Positions 34,744-44,810 are shown, numbered from the stretch's first letter. The stretch is 64,000 nucleotides of DNA from Nocardia coubleae NBRC 108252 (GCF_001612805.1 NZ_BDBD01000018.1:62001-126000); one strand, 5' to 3'. The notes: generated by a model not told the origin, from the sequence alone. Numbers and translations: made by a program.

Positions 34744-36100
34744 TGGGGCGCTCCTCCGGTAGTTCGTAGCGGCGGCCGCGGTCGCGCAGCGCGAGCGCGG
34801 TGGCCAGGGTGATGGGTCCGAGACGGCCGAGGAACATCAGGGTGACCAGCACGATCAGGCCGGAGTCGGGGATGGCGGCGGTGATCCCGGTGGACAGGCC
34901 GACCGTGCCGAAAGCCGAAACCACCTCGAACAGCACGGCATCGAGGTCCATCCCGGTGATGGTCAGCAGGGTGAGCGTGCCGACGACGACAGCGCCGACC
35001 CCGAGCAGCGCCACCGTGATCGCTTGCCGTTGCACCGGCGCGGCCAGCTTGCGGTCGAGCACATGCACGGTCGGTTCACCACGAACCTCCGCCGCGATGA
35101 CGAACGCGAGCAGCGCGAAGGTGGTCACCTTGATGCCGCCCGCCGTGCCCGCGCTGCCGCCGCCGATGAACATCAGGATGTCGTTGACCAGCAGGGTCGA
35201 GGAGTGCATCGCGCCGACATCCACCGAATTGAAGCCCGCGGTGCGAGGTGAGAGCCCATGGAAGCCGCCGACCAGCAGTTTCTGCAGTGAACCGAGGGGG
35301 CCGAGGGTGCCGGGGTTGGACCATTCGAACGCGGTCACCGCCACGATGCCGAACACCGCGAGCGCGAAGTACGTCCACAGCGTGAGCCGGGTGTGCAGTG
35401 TCCACCGATGATCGCGGGTGCGGCGGCGCAACCACCTGCCGACCTCGAACAGGACCGGGAAGCCGAGGCCGCCGAGAACCAGGGCGACGGTGATGGGGAC
35501 GATGATCCACGGATCGGTCGCGTAACCCATCAGGCTGTCCTGGTAGAGCGCGAATCCGGCGTTGTTGTAGGCCGAAACGGCGTGGAAGACACCGAGATAG
35601 ACGCCGTGCCAACCGCCCTGGTCGTACCCGAACACGAATCGCAGCGTCAACGCGATCGCCGTGATCGCCTCGACCACCAGGCTCATCCGGATGACCCCGA
35701 TGACCACCCGTCTGCTTTCCCCGAGCCGCAGCGCCTTCGTCTCGGACTGGGCGATCAGCTGCATCCGCAGCCCCATCCGCCTGGCCACCAGCAGCCCGAG
35801 CAGCGAGGCCAGTGTCATGATCCCGAGGCCGCCGATCTGGATCAGCCCGAGGACGACGAGTTCACCGAACAGCGACCAGTGACTCTCCGTATCGACCACG
35901 ACGAGCCCCGTCACGCAGACGGCCGAAACGGCGGTGAACAGCGCCGTGACCGGCGCCGTCGCGGTGCGCGATTCCGCCGCTACGGGCAGCATCAGCAGCA
36001 GCGTCCCGACGAGCGTCGCGGCGCCGAATCCCAGGACGACCAGCCTGGCCGGATGGTGCGGGCTGGGGAGCATGCGCACCAGGTCCCGGGAAGAAATCAC
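34733..36100 (-). CDS. ktrB: KtrB/TrkH potassium transporter membrane subunit
   Basis: This 455-residue integral membrane transporter has four repeated M1-P-M2 units, each with a selectivity-filter glycine: SAVCVTGL, SAYNNAGFA, RTAGFNS and SAFGTVGLS. It conducts potassium, and sodium in some family members, into the cell and pairs with the downstream ktrA. I chose a GTG start at 36100 because TAGGCT lies 9-14 bases upstream; a longer frame reaches 36136. The family's usual length is about 450 residues, which fits. Confidence 0.93.
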   Translation of the reverse strand: MISSRDLVRMLPSPHHPARLVVLGFGAATLVGTLLLMLPVAAESRTATAPVTALFTAVSAVCVTGLVVVDTESHWSLFGELVVLGLIQIGGLGIMTLASLLGLLVARRMGLRMQLIAQSETKALRLGESRRVVIGVIRMSLVVEAITAIALTLRFVFGYDQGGWHGVYLGVFHAVSAYNNAGFALYQDSLMGYATDPWIIVPITVALVLGGLGFPVLFEVGRWLRRRTRDHRWTLHTRLTLWTYFALAVFGIVAVTAFEWSNPGTLGPLGSLQKLLVGGFHGLSPRTAGFNSVDVGAMHSSTLLVNDILMFIGGGSAGTAGGIKVTTFALLAFVIAAEVRGEPTVHVLDRKLAAPVQRQAITVALLGVGAVVVGTLTLLTITGMDLDAVLFEVVSAFGTVGLSTGITAAIPDSGLIVLVTLMFLGRLGPITLATALALRDRGRRYELPEERPIVG

Positions 36101-36108
36101 GATGGGCC

Positions 36109-36114
36109 AGCCTA
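36109..36114 (-). promoter_or_regulatory. -10 box of the ktrBA promoter
   Basis: TAGGCT on the minus strand lies 9 to 14 bases before the GTG at 36100, so the mRNA would begin within about two bases of the start codon. Confidence 0.4.
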
Positions 36115-36341
36115 ATTGTCCGACCGGCCCCGGCATCCCGACGCGACCGTAAGGATTTCGTCAAGAATCGGTGCGGACGACCAGCGTGTCTATACCCCTT
36201 GACGCGTGGCGACGTCGCGAAAACCGACAAGTCGTTCCGAATTCTATGCTTGGCAGATGTGCTGAGATAGCCTAACGAAACACAGTCTGCCCGAACGAGT
36301 TCCGTGATCCGGCACAGTGGATCCATTGAGGTACAACAGCG

Positions 36342-36962
36342 TTGAGTTCAGGAAAGCGTCTGATCGTCCGCCCGGCAACCAGGGCCGACATCGACTCCAT
36401 GGTGGAAGTGCTCGCCGCCGCTTTCGCACACGACGATCCCATCGACGAGTACGTCTTTCCAGACGAGACCGTCCGGTATCGAAGGGCCCCGCGCATGTTG
36501 CGCGCCATGATCCGGCACCGCTTCCTGCCTGCGGGCGGGGCCGAGGTGGCGGTGCTCGACGGCCGCGTGGTGGGAGTCCTGCTGTGGTACCCGCAGGGCT
36601 ATCGCCCGGGCGGTTTGCGCGAGCTGGTCGCCGGGCCGGAGCTGCTCGTCGCGATGGGGTCCGCGGTGCGTCGCGGTATCGAGGTCGACGCGGCCATGGA
36701 TCGGGCCGCTCCGCCCGAACCACACTTCTTCCACGTCTACCTCGGCGCCGACCCGAGCCTGCAGCGCAGCGGGGTGGGCCGGGCGCTGTACGCCTCGTTC
36801 ACCGACAAGGCCGACCGGCAAGGTGCGTCGATCTGCGGCATCTGCAAAGACGCCAATGTCGGCTACTACGAGGCGCTGGGCAACGAGCGCACCGGATCCG
36901 TCCGGCTCGGTGCGTCCGGCCCAGAACTCAACATCATGATTCGCCGCCCGCGGCCGCTCTGA
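36342..36962 (+). CDS. GNAT-family acetyltransferase, first gene of the PKS operon
   Basis: This 206-residue acyltransferase has the GNAT fold. Its acetyl-CoA loop is at LGADPSLQRSGVGRALYAS (Q/RxxGxG/A variant), and the C-terminal strand is GYYEALGNERTG. GNAT enzymes transfer an acyl group from CoA to a primary amine. A TTG start is used with no clear ribosome-binding site, so the start is uncertain. Its end is 15 bases from the PKS start, and PKS and oxoamine synthase follow as an operon. A role in acylating the amine made by the synthase is inferred from position only. Confidence 0.85.
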   Translation: MSSGKRLIVRPATRADIDSMVEVLAAAFAHDDPIDEYVFPDETVRYRRAPRMLRAMIRHRFLPAGGAEVAVLDGRVVGVLLWYPQGYRPGGLRELVAGPELLVAMGSAVRRGIEVDAAMDRAAPPEPHFFHVYLGADPSLQRSGVGRALYASFTDKADRQGASICGICKDANVGYYEALGNERTGSVRLGASGPELNIMIRRPRPL

Positions 36963-36977
36963 CCCCGAGGAATGTAC

Positions 36978-39900
36978 ATGACTGACATCGCCATCGTCGG
37001 CATCGGTTGCCGTTATGCGGGCGGCATCGATTCGCCGGAATCGTTCTGGGACTTCGTGATCCACAAGCGCGACGGCGTTCGTGAGATTCCCGAGGAGCGC
37101 TGGGACTGGCGCCGCTACTACGACGAGGACCGGCGCGCCCCCGGCCGCATGTACACCAAACGCGGCGCCTTCATGACGGGCGACCCGTGGGCCTTCGACC
37201 CGGAATTCTTCGGCATCTCCCCACGCGAGGCCACCAGCATGGACCCGCAGCAGCGGTTGATCCTCGAGGTGGCCTGGGAGGCGCTCGACGACGCGGGCGT
37301 GGCCGGGCGGGCCGCGGGGTCCTCGCTCGGGGTGTACGTGGGTGCCTTCACCCTCGATCAGATGGTGGTTTCGGCGGGTGCCGCGCTGCCGCATGTCGAC
37401 CTGCACACCGCCGTCGGTGTGTCGTACACGATGCTGTCGAACCGGCTGGCGTACGCGCTCGACCTGAGGGGTCCCGCCGTGACGGTGGATACGGCCTGTT
37501 CGTCGTCGCTGGTCGCCCTGCACCTGGCGTGCCGGGCTATCGCCGACGGTGACTGCGAGGTCGCGATCGCCGGTGGCGTGAACGTGATGGTGCAGCCGGA
37601 AACATTCGTCACGATGTGCAAGGGCGGCTTCCTCGCCGCCGACGGGCGGAGCAAGCCGTTCGACGCCGCGGCCGACGGCTACGGCCGGGGCGAGGGCGCC
37701 GGGGTGGTGGTCCTGAAGAAGCTGGCCGACGCCGAACGCGACGGTGACCGGGTCTACGCCCTGGTCAAGGCCACCGGCGCGAACCAGGACGGGCGGACCA
37801 CCGCGATCACCGTTCCCAATGCGGAATCCCAGGAAAGCCTCGCGCGCGAGGTGATCCGGCGCTCCGGCATCGATGTTCGCGATGTCACCTACGTCGAGGC
37901 GCACGGTACCGGCACCCCGGTGGGCGACCCGATCGAACTGCGGGCCATCGGCCGCGCCTACGGCGCACCTGCCGGACGGCCGGGGCAGCTCGGCGTCGGG
38001 TCGTTGAAGGCCACGCTCGGGCACACCGAGGCCGCCTCGGGTGTCGCGAGCATCATCAAGTCGGCGTTGGCGATTCGGCATCGCACGATCCCGCCGCAGG
38101 GCTGGCTGGACACGCCGAACCCCGATATCCCCTTCGACGAGTGGGGGATTCGGGTACTCACCGAGGCCGAGCCGGTCGGACCCGACGTCGAGCGCATGGC
38201 CGTGGCGGTCAACGGTTTCGGTTACGGCGGGACGAACGCACACGCGATCCTGCAGGAGCACCGGCCGAGCGCCGAAACCGTTCGGCCACCTGTGCATTTC
38301 GGCGTGCTGCCGTTGTCGGGGCGTTCCGAGGGTGCGGTACGGGAGCTGGCGCGTGGGTTCGCCGAACGCATCGCCGACGGTGCCGATCCGCAGCGGCTGG
38401 CGGAGGCGGCGTGGCGGCGGCGCCAGCATCATCCGGTGCGCACGGGCGTCGCTTTCGGTGACGACACCGAGCTGGTGCAGGGGCTGATCGATCTGGCGAC
38501 CGGATCGGGCCGGGTCGCCAAGACCGTCGCCAAACGCGCCGGTGAACCGGTGTTCGTCTGCACCGGCATGGGCCCGCAATGGTGGGGCATGGCACGTGAG
38601 CTGCTCACGGCGGAAGGCACTTTCGCTGTCGAGGCCAAGCGGGTGGACGCGGAGTTCCAGGCGGTGGCCGGCTGGTCGATCATCGAGGAACTGTTGCGGC
38701 CCGAGGAAGAATCGAGGGTGCCCTCGACCGCCGTAGCGCAACCGGCCAATTTCCTGGTGCAGGTCGCGCTGTTCGCGACGCTGCGGGAGCGGGGGATCGA
38801 GCCCGCGGCCGTCGTCGGGCACAGTGTCGGCGAGGTGGCAGCCGCGTACCTGACCGGCATGTTGTCGCTGGGCGACGCCGTTCTCGTCAGCTACCACCGT
38901 TCGCGGCTGCAGGCGACCACGGCGGGCACCGGCGGCATGCTCGCGGTCGGGCTCGGGCCGGACGAGGCCGGTGCGCTCGTGGCAGGCGAGGACGCGGTCG
39001 ATATCGCGGCGATCAACAGTCCGTCGGCGGTCACCCTCGCCGGTGCGGTCGACCGGCTCGGCGCCATTGCCGAAACGCTCACGGAGCGGGGCGTCTTCGC
39101 GCGTCGTCTGCAGGTCGAAGTGCCGTATCACAGTGCCCTGATGGACCCGATCCTCGACGAGCTGCGTGCCGCGCTCGCCGACATCACCGTCGCCGAACCA
39201 CGCCTCCCGCTGTACTCCACTGTCACCGGCGAACTGGTCACCGGCGCGGACTGGGACGCCGACTACTGGTGCGCCAATGTGCGTCAGCCGGTGCGTTTCG
39301 CGGCGGCGGCCACGGCGCTCGTGAAGGCGGGGCACCGCGTGTTCCTCGAAGTCGGCCCCCACCCGGTGCTCGGCGCCAATATCCGCGAGATCCTCATCGG
39401 CGCGGGCGAGACGGGCACGACCATCGCCACCCTGCACCGCAAACAGGACGACGCGCACAGCATGCGCCAAGTGCTCGCCGACCTCTACGCCGCGGGCGCT
39501 CTCGACATCGACGCACTGTTCACCGAAACAGTCCGCCCGACACCGCATATCGACCTGCCGAGCTACCCCTGGCAGCGCACGGTGCTGCGCTCGGAACTGC
39601 CCGAACTGCGAACGCAACGACACGGCACCCCGGACGCGCACCCCCTGCTCGGCGACCGGCGCCCCGACGACGCGAGCACCTGGCGGCTCAACCTGTCGAC
39701 CGCCGCGCTGCCCTGGCTCACCGACCATGTCGTCGGCGGCACCGCGATCATGCCGGGCTCGGGCTACCTCGACGCCGCGCTCAGCGCCGCGGCCGTGCGG
39801 GCCGAGTCCGAGCAGGTGGGGCTGGAGGACGTGCGGTTCGTCGCGCCGCTCGTCGTCGACGGTGGTGACGCACCGATCGTCGAACTCCACCTGGAGGTTT

Positions 39901-42900
39901 CGACCCGGCGCTTCACCATCCGTTCGCGCGGCGCCGCCGGTTCGGTGTGGACCGTGCATGCGACCGGACGGCTCGTCGAGGGCTCCTACGCGCCGGTCGG
40001 CGCCGACGTGCCCGACCTCTCCGCGATGACACCGGTCGAACCCGCCGACTTCTACACCGGTCTCGTCGCGGCCGGACTCGAGTACGGTCCGGCGTTCCAG
40101 CGGGTGACCGCGATCCGGCTCGACACGGACACCGTTGTCGCGCGGGTGAACGGTGAAATCGACCGGGACGCACGCTATCTCGCGCACCCCGCCGTGGTCG
40201 ACGCCGCCTTGCAAACGGTCGCGGCATTGCTCGCCGGGCGTGCCGCCGAAGGGGCGATGGTTCCCGTCGGCGTCCGCTCGGTGCGCCGGCTGGCCGCGCT
40301 GCCCGCCGAGATCACGGTGGTCACCCGGATGTCCGGTGACGCCGCCGACATCGACCTGCTCGGCGCCGACAACGCCGTCTGCCTGCAGTTGCGTGGCGTG
40401 CGCTTCGCCTCGCTCACGCCGGGTGCGGGACCACTGCAGCGGATGAGTGACTTCTTCTACGAAGAACGCTGGGAGCTGCGCGAACCGGTCGACACGACCG
40501 CGCTGCCCGGCAACGACGGACTGTTCACGCTGGTCCTCGGCTACGGCGAAGGCGTCGAAGACCGCGTCGAACGGGTGCACCAGGCCGTGCGCACCGGTGC
40601 CGCCGGTTCGGCCGCCGTCCTGCTCGACGACGCCGAGCTGGAAGCGAACCTCACCGCCCGCCTGCGTGACCTCTTCGCTCTGGAAGCCGTTGAGCGCGTG
40701 CATGTTTGCGTAGTGCCCGGCGCCTCTGCCGACGGCGATATACCCACTCTGTGGACCCTTCGCCGTGTCGCGGCCACCCTCGAGAGCTTCCTCGACGACC
40801 GCGCGAACGAACTCGCCGTCGACCTGCCGATGACCGGCGACGGATCGCTGCACGCGACGGTCGTCACCGCAAACGCCTACGCTCACCCGGCCGACCCGAC
40901 GCCACCCTCGCTCACCCAGGCCGCGATCGCGGGCGCCCGCCGGGTGCTGCTCAACGAACAGTCCCGGTTGCGGTGGCGGCTCGTCGATATCGACGCTCGG
41001 GTCACCGAAGCCGAACTGGCTGCCGAACTCGCCGTACCGGGTGCCTTCACCTACGACCGCAGTGACGAGGTGATCCTGCGGGACGGACTGCGCTGGGTCA
41101 CCGTCGTGGACCGGACCATGCCGCAGCGCCTCGAAACGCTCGACACGGCGGAGCCGCTCACCGATCCGGAGGCGAACTTCGAACTCGAGCTGCCCCGCTC
41201 CCGCACCTTCGCCCGGCTGGGCTGGCGGCGGTGCGAACGCCGTGCACCCGGACCCGGTGAGGTCGAACTGCGCATGCGCGCGGTCGGCCTGAACTACAAG
41301 GACGCGCTGAAGGTGATCGGCGTGCTCGGGGAACGGGAGCTGGCGCCCACCTATTTCGGCACGGTGCCCGGTATGGAAGGAGCCGCGACCGTCGTCCGGG
41401 TCGGTGCCGGAGTCACCGACGTGGCCGTCGGCGACGAGGTGACCGTGACCTCGAAGGGCATGATCGCCCGGTTCCACACCACCGACGCCGCCCTGCTCGC
41501 CCGCGTGCGCCCCGGCACCGATCCCGGTCGCTGCACGAGCGGAACGGCCTTCGCCACCGCCGAACACTCCCTGCTCGAGCTGGCCAGGATTCAACCGGGG
41601 GAGACCGTGCTGATCCACGGCGCCGCCGGTGGTGTCGGCACCGCCGCGGTGCAGATCGCCAAGCAGCACGGTGCCGTGGTGATCGGCACCGCGAGCACCG
41701 AGCAACGCCGTGCGCTCGTGTCGGCCGAAGGCGCCGATCACGTCCTCGGTTCCCGCTCGCTCACCCTCGTGGACCAGGTGCTCGCGCTCACCGACGGCCG
41801 TGGCGTCGACGTGATCCTCAGTACCGCACCCGGTGAGCTGCAACGCCAGAACTTCACGATGGTCGCCGAATTCGGCCGCATCGTCGAAATCGGCAAGGCC
41901 GACATCTACGCCGGTGGCGTGCTGGAACTGGCCGCCTTCGACAAGAACATCGCCTACTACTCCTTCGACCTGGACCGGATGGCCCGCGTCCGGCGCGACC
42001 GCGTGCTCGATCTGGTGCGCGGAATCAACGCCAGGCTCGACGACGGCACCTACCGGGCGCTGCCGTTCACCAGCTACGGCACCGCCGAGGTCGGCGAGGC
42101 CTTCGAGGCGGTGGCGCGGTCCACCGGAACCGGACGCGTCGCGCTCGACCTCACCGAAGCCGAGCCCCTCGTCCGCCCCGCCCTGCCACAAGTGCGTATC
42201 GAAGCGGACGCGAACTACCTGATCACCGGCGGTTTCGGGGCCTTCGGCCTGGCCACCGGACGGTGGTTGGTCGGCAACGGCGCCCGTCACCTGACGCTGC
42301 TCGGCCGTAGCGGCCCCACCACGGGAGCGGCCGTCGCGCAGCTCGCGGCGTGGGCGCAGCAGGGCATCACGGTGGTCAGCGAACTGGTCGACATCACCGA
42401 TGCCGAGGCCGTCGCCGCGGTGATCGACCGGGCGCACACGGCCGAACATCCGCTGCGCGGTGTGTTCCACACGGCGGGCGTGATCGACGACAAACGCGCC
42501 ACGGTGATGGACATCGACAGTCTGTCGGCGGTGTATCGGCCGAAGGTGGACGGCGTGCGCGCCCTGGCGGCGGGTCTCGAGGCGGCGGGCGTGCGACTCG
42601 ACCACTTCGTGCTGTACTCCTCCGGCTCGACGATGTTCGGTGCTGTCGGTCAATTCGCCTACACCGCAGCCAATTCCGCGCTGCAGGCGATGGCCGAATC
42701 TGTCGTCCGCGCGGGTGGCACCGCGCTGGCGGTCGGCTGGGGTCACATGTCCGGTGGCGGTATGGCCGCCGCCGACGAGCACATCACCCGTTATCTGCGC
42801 ACCACCGGCTTCGATCCGCTCGACATGGACGAGGGCGCGCAATATCTGGAACAAGCGCTGCGCCTGGGTATTACGCAGGCAGCGATCATCCCGATCGACT

Positions 42901-43283
42901 GGGCCAAGGTCGATGCCACCGCGCCGTTCTTCGCCAAGACCGGTCGCCTCGAAACGATGATCGCCGCTGCGGCGCAGGATGATTCGGCGGCCAGCCAGTT
43001 GCGTATCCAGCTAGCCGAACTCGACGAGGACAAACGCGGGGAGGTTGTGGCGTACATGCTGGCCGAACAGCTGGCGCAGGTGATGGGTGTCGCGGCGGAT
43101 TCGATCGACCTGAGCGTTCCGGTTCCCGAACTCGGCCTGGACTCGCTGATGGCGGTGGAATTCGGTGCGCTGGTGTCGAAGTCGCTCGGGGTCGAGCTGC
43201 TGACCTTGCAGATGGGTCGTTCGTTCAGCCTCGAACAGGCGGGAGTGCGGGTGGCGGAGGCGATCGTCGGGGTGCGGGCATGA
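36978..43283 (+). CDS. Fully reducing type I polyketide synthase (KS-AT-DH-ER-KR-ACP)
   Basis: This 2101-residue enzyme has one complete reducing module. KS: Cys174 in DTACSSS, EAHGTGT, GHTEAASG. AT: GHSVGEVAAAYL near 613, with VPYHS where YASH or HAFH is usual. DH: HVVGGTAIMPG near 916 and HPAVVDAALQ. ER: GAAGGVGTAAVQIAK near 1547. KR: ITGGFGAFGLATG near 1749 and YTAANS near 1894. ACP: LGLDSLM near 2051. Order and length are the same as for mycocerosic-acid-type synthases, which act iteratively. There is no thioesterase, reductase or methyltransferase domain. ATG 36978 is chosen because GAGGA lies six bases upstream; ATG 36972 is too close to it. The stop overlaps the oxoamine synthase start by 4 bases. 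Confidence 0.95.
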   Translation: MTDIAIVGIGCRYAGGIDSPESFWDFVIHKRDGVREIPEERWDWRRYYDEDRRAPGRMYTKRGAFMTGDPWAFDPEFFGISPREATSMDPQQRLILEVAWEALDDAGVAGRAAGSSLGVYVGAFTLDQMVVSAGAALPHVDLHTAVGVSYTMLSNRLAYALDLRGPAVTVDTACSSSLVALHLACRAIADGDCEVAIAGGVNVMVQPETFVTMCKGGFLAADGRSKPFDAAADGYGRGEGAGVVVLKKLADAERDGDRVYALVKATGANQDGRTTAITVPNAESQESLAREVIRRSGIDVRDVTYVEAHGTGTPVGDPIELRAIGRAYGAPAGRPGQLGVGSLKATLGHTEAASGVASIIKSALAIRHRTIPPQGWLDTPNPDIPFDEWGIRVLTEAEPVGPDVERMAVAVNGFGYGGTNAHAILQEHRPSAETVRPPVHFGVLPLSGRSEGAVRELARGFAERIADGADPQRLAEAAWRRRQHHPVRTGVAFGDDTELVQGLIDLATGSGRVAKTVAKRAGEPVFVCTGMGPQWWGMARELLTAEGTFAVEAKRVDAEFQAVAGWSIIEELLRPEEESRVPSTAVAQPANFLVQVALFATLRERGIEPAAVVGHSVGEVAAAYLTGMLSLGDAVLVSYHRSRLQATTAGTGGMLAVGLGPDEAGALVAGEDAVDIAAINSPSAVTLAGAVDRLGAIAETLTERGVFARRLQVEVPYHSALMDPILDELRAALADITVAEPRLPLYSTVTGELVTGADWDADYWCANVRQPVRFAAAATALVKAGHRVFLEVGPHPVLGANIREILIGAGETGTTIATLHRKQDDAHSMRQVLADLYAAGALDIDALFTETVRPTPHIDLPSYPWQRTVLRSELPELRTQRHGTPDAHPLLGDRRPDDASTWRLNLSTAALPWLTDHVVGGTAIMPGSGYLDAALSAAAVRAESEQVGLEDVRFVAPLVVDGGDAPIVELHLEVSTRRFTIRSRGAAGSVWTVHATGRLVEGSYAPVGADVPDLSAMTPVEPADFYTGLVAAGLEYGPAFQRVTAIRLDTDTVVARVNGEIDRDARYLAHPAVVDAALQTVAALLAGRAAEGAMVPVGVRSVRRLAALPAEITVVTRMSGDAADIDLLGADNAVCLQLRGVRFASLTPGAGPLQRMSDFFYEERWELREPVDTTALPGNDGLFTLVLGYGEGVEDRVERVHQAVRTGAAGSAAVLLDDAELEANLTARLRDLFALEAVERVHVCVVPGASADGDIPTLWTLRRVAATLESFLDDRANELAVDLPMTGDGSLHATVVTANAYAHPADPTPPSLTQAAIAGARRVLLNEQSRLRWRLVDIDARVTEAELAAELAVPGAFTYDRSDEVILRDGLRWVTVVDRTMPQRLETLDTAEPLTDPEANFELELPRSRTFARLGWRRCERRAPGPGEVELRMRAVGLNYKDALKVIGVLGERELAPTYFGTVPGMEGAATVVRVGAGVTDVAVGDEVTVTSKGMIARFHTTDAALLARVRPGTDPGRCTSGTAFATAEHSLLELARIQPGETVLIHGAAGGVGTAAVQIAKQHGAVVIGTASTEQRRALVSAEGADHVLGSRSLTLVDQVLALTDGRGVDVILSTAPGELQRQNFTMVAEFGRIVEIGKADIYAGGVLELAAFDKNIAYYSFDLDRMARVRRDRVLDLVRGINARLDDGTYRALPFTSYGTAEVGEAFEAVARSTGTGRVALDLTEAEPLVRPALPQVRIEADANYLITGGFGAFGLATGRWLVGNGARHLTLLGRSGPTTGAAVAQLAAWAQQGITVVSELVDITDAEAVAAVIDRAHTAEHPLRGVFHTAGVIDDKRATVMDIDSLSAVYRPKVDGVRALAAGLEAAGVRLDHFVLYSSGSTMFGAVGQFAYTAANSALQAMAESVVRAGGTALAVGWGHMSGGGMAAADEHITRYLRTTGFDPLDMDEGAQYLEQALRLGITQAAIIPIDWAKVDATAPFFAKTGRLETMIAAAAQDDSAASQLRIQLAELDEDKRGEVVAYMLAEQLAQVMGVAADSIDLSVPVPELGLDSLMAVEFGALVSKSLGVELLTLQMGRSFSLEQAGVRVAEAIVGVRA

Positions 43284-44638
43284 GCGAGTCGGCGCGGGAG
43301 CTGGCCAGGAAGCTGCTCAACGACACGGTCGGCGAGGGGGTGTCGCGGGCGCCGTCCACACCCCCGCCCGTCACGCGACGGCCCCGGCGCGGTCCGGGTC
43401 GCCAGTTCGCCGACCACCCCGAGGTGGCGGCGATGGCGAAGAAGCGCGCCACGATCGCCGAACTGTACGACCGATTCGACATGCCGAACCCGGTCTTCCT
43501 GCTGCGCGAGAGCGCCAACGACACCGTGATCCGTTGGCAGGGGCGCGAACTGGTGAACTTCGGCGCCTACAACTACCTCGGGCTGAGCAATCATCCGAAG
43601 GTGGTGCAGGCGGCCAAGGACGCGCTCGACACCTACGGCGCCTCCGCCTCTGCCTCGCGCATCGTCGCCGGGGAGATCCCGCTCTACGCCGAACTCGAGC
43701 AGCGCCTGGCCGGGATGTACGACGTCGCCGACGCCCTGGTGACCACCAGCGGATACCTCACCAATGCCGGGGTGATCGGTTTCCTGTTGCGTGACGGCGA
43801 TGTCGCCATCTGTGATTCGCTGATCCACCGCAGTGTGGTGTCGGGCGTGCAGTGGTCGGGTGCGCGTCAACTCACCTTCCGGCACAACGACCCCGAGTCG
43901 CTGCGGTCGGTGCTGCGGATGGCGCGCGCCAATTTCGACCGTGCGTTAGTGGTGATCGAAGGTCACTACAGCATGGACGGAACCATCGGGAAGCTGCCCG
44001 AAATCGCCGCTGTGGCGAGGGAGTTCGATTGCGCGGTAATGGTCGACGAGGCGCATTCGCTCGGTGTGTTCGGCGCGAACGGCCGAGGCGTTCGCGAACA
44101 TTTCGGCCTACCGGGCGACGCCGTCGACATCTGGATGGGCACCCTGTCCAAGGCGCTCGGCAGCTGCGGTGGCTTCGTCGCCGGCGACTCCGACCTGATC
44201 GGTGCGATGAAGGTCGCCGCACCCGGTGTCGCGATGCTGAGCGGTGGCCCCGCGCCGTCGACGATCGGTGCCGCCCTGGCCGCCCTCGACATCCTCGACA
44301 TGGAGCCGCAACGCCTGACCCGCCTGTGGTCCAATACCGAGTTCTTCCGGAGCTTGCTCGTCGAACGTGATCTCGACCTTGGGGTATCCGAGGGCACCCC
44401 GATCTTCCCGGTCATGGTGCCACAGGAATTCCGTGCCGGTTTCGTCTCGGCCCGGCTGCTTCAACAGGGCATCTACACCGGTGCGATCACCGCCCCCGCC
44501 GTCCCGGTCGGTAGCGAACGGCTGCGCTTCTTCCTCACCTCCGAACACACCACCGACCAGCTCCGGCGCACCGCCGACGAGCTGGCCGAGGCGGTGCGGG
44601 TCGCCGAAGCGCTGCCTGCCGTCAACGGCATCGGCTGA
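43280..44638 (+). CDS. PLP-dependent alpha-oxoamine synthase
   Basis: This 452-residue enzyme belongs to the serine palmitoyltransferase/8-amino-7-oxononanoate synthase/2-amino-3-ketobutyrate-CoA ligase family. It joins an acyl thioester to an amino acid with loss of CO2. The pyridoxal-phosphate lysine is Lys291 in GTLSKALGSCGG. The family stretches FGAYNYLGLSNHPKV, DEAHSLGVFG and the His-bearing EGHYSMDG are present. An N-terminal extension of about 65 residues is rich in basic residues and prolines. Translation is coupled to the PKS (ATGA overlap). Since the PKS has no release domain, this is the likely off-loading enzyme. Confidence 0.92.
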   Translation: MSESARELARKLLNDTVGEGVSRAPSTPPPVTRRPRRGPGRQFADHPEVAAMAKKRATIAELYDRFDMPNPVFLLRESANDTVIRWQGRELVNFGAYNYLGLSNHPKVVQAAKDALDTYGASASASRIVAGEIPLYAELEQRLAGMYDVADALVTTSGYLTNAGVIGFLLRDGDVAICDSLIHRSVVSGVQWSGARQLTFRHNDPESLRSVLRMARANFDRALVVIEGHYSMDGTIGKLPEIAAVAREFDCAVMVDEAHSLGVFGANGRGVREHFGLPGDAVDIWMGTLSKALGSCGGFVAGDSDLIGAMKVAAPGVAMLSGGPAPSTIGAALAALDILDMEPQRLTRLWSNTEFFRSLLVERDLDLGVSEGTPIFPVMVPQEFRAGFVSARLLQQGIYTGAITAPAVPVGSERLRFFLTSEHTTDQLRRTADELAEAVRVAEALPAVNGIG

Positions 44639-44804
44639 GGGTTCCTGATCTCACCCGGAACGGATGATGCATCGTGATCGGCCGGGCGTGACGATTGCTC
44701 CGATGACCACCGCGGCGTCGAACCCGATCTGGCAGCACCCCGATCGGTGACCGGCACTCGCGACATCGGAGGCTCGGTGCGGGTCGCTGGAGCACTTCGC
44801 GTCG

Positions 44805-44810
44805 TAGGGT
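44805..44810 (+). promoter_or_regulatory. Candidate -10 box for the small gene at 44839
   Basis: TAGGGT fits TANNNT and would place transcription start near 44817, giving a 22-base leader carrying GAAGGA before the GTG. Confidence 0.35.

Noticed and set aside
36348..42854. A 2168-codon minus-strand frame opposite the GNAT and PKS genes.
   Set aside because: Its composition is the complement of the PKS codons and shows no motifs. The PKS reading frame explains the sequence completely.
36978..43283. A thioesterase or methyltransferase domain in the PKS.
   Set aside because: After the ACP only about 40 residues remain, and no SAM-binding motif lies between DH and ER.
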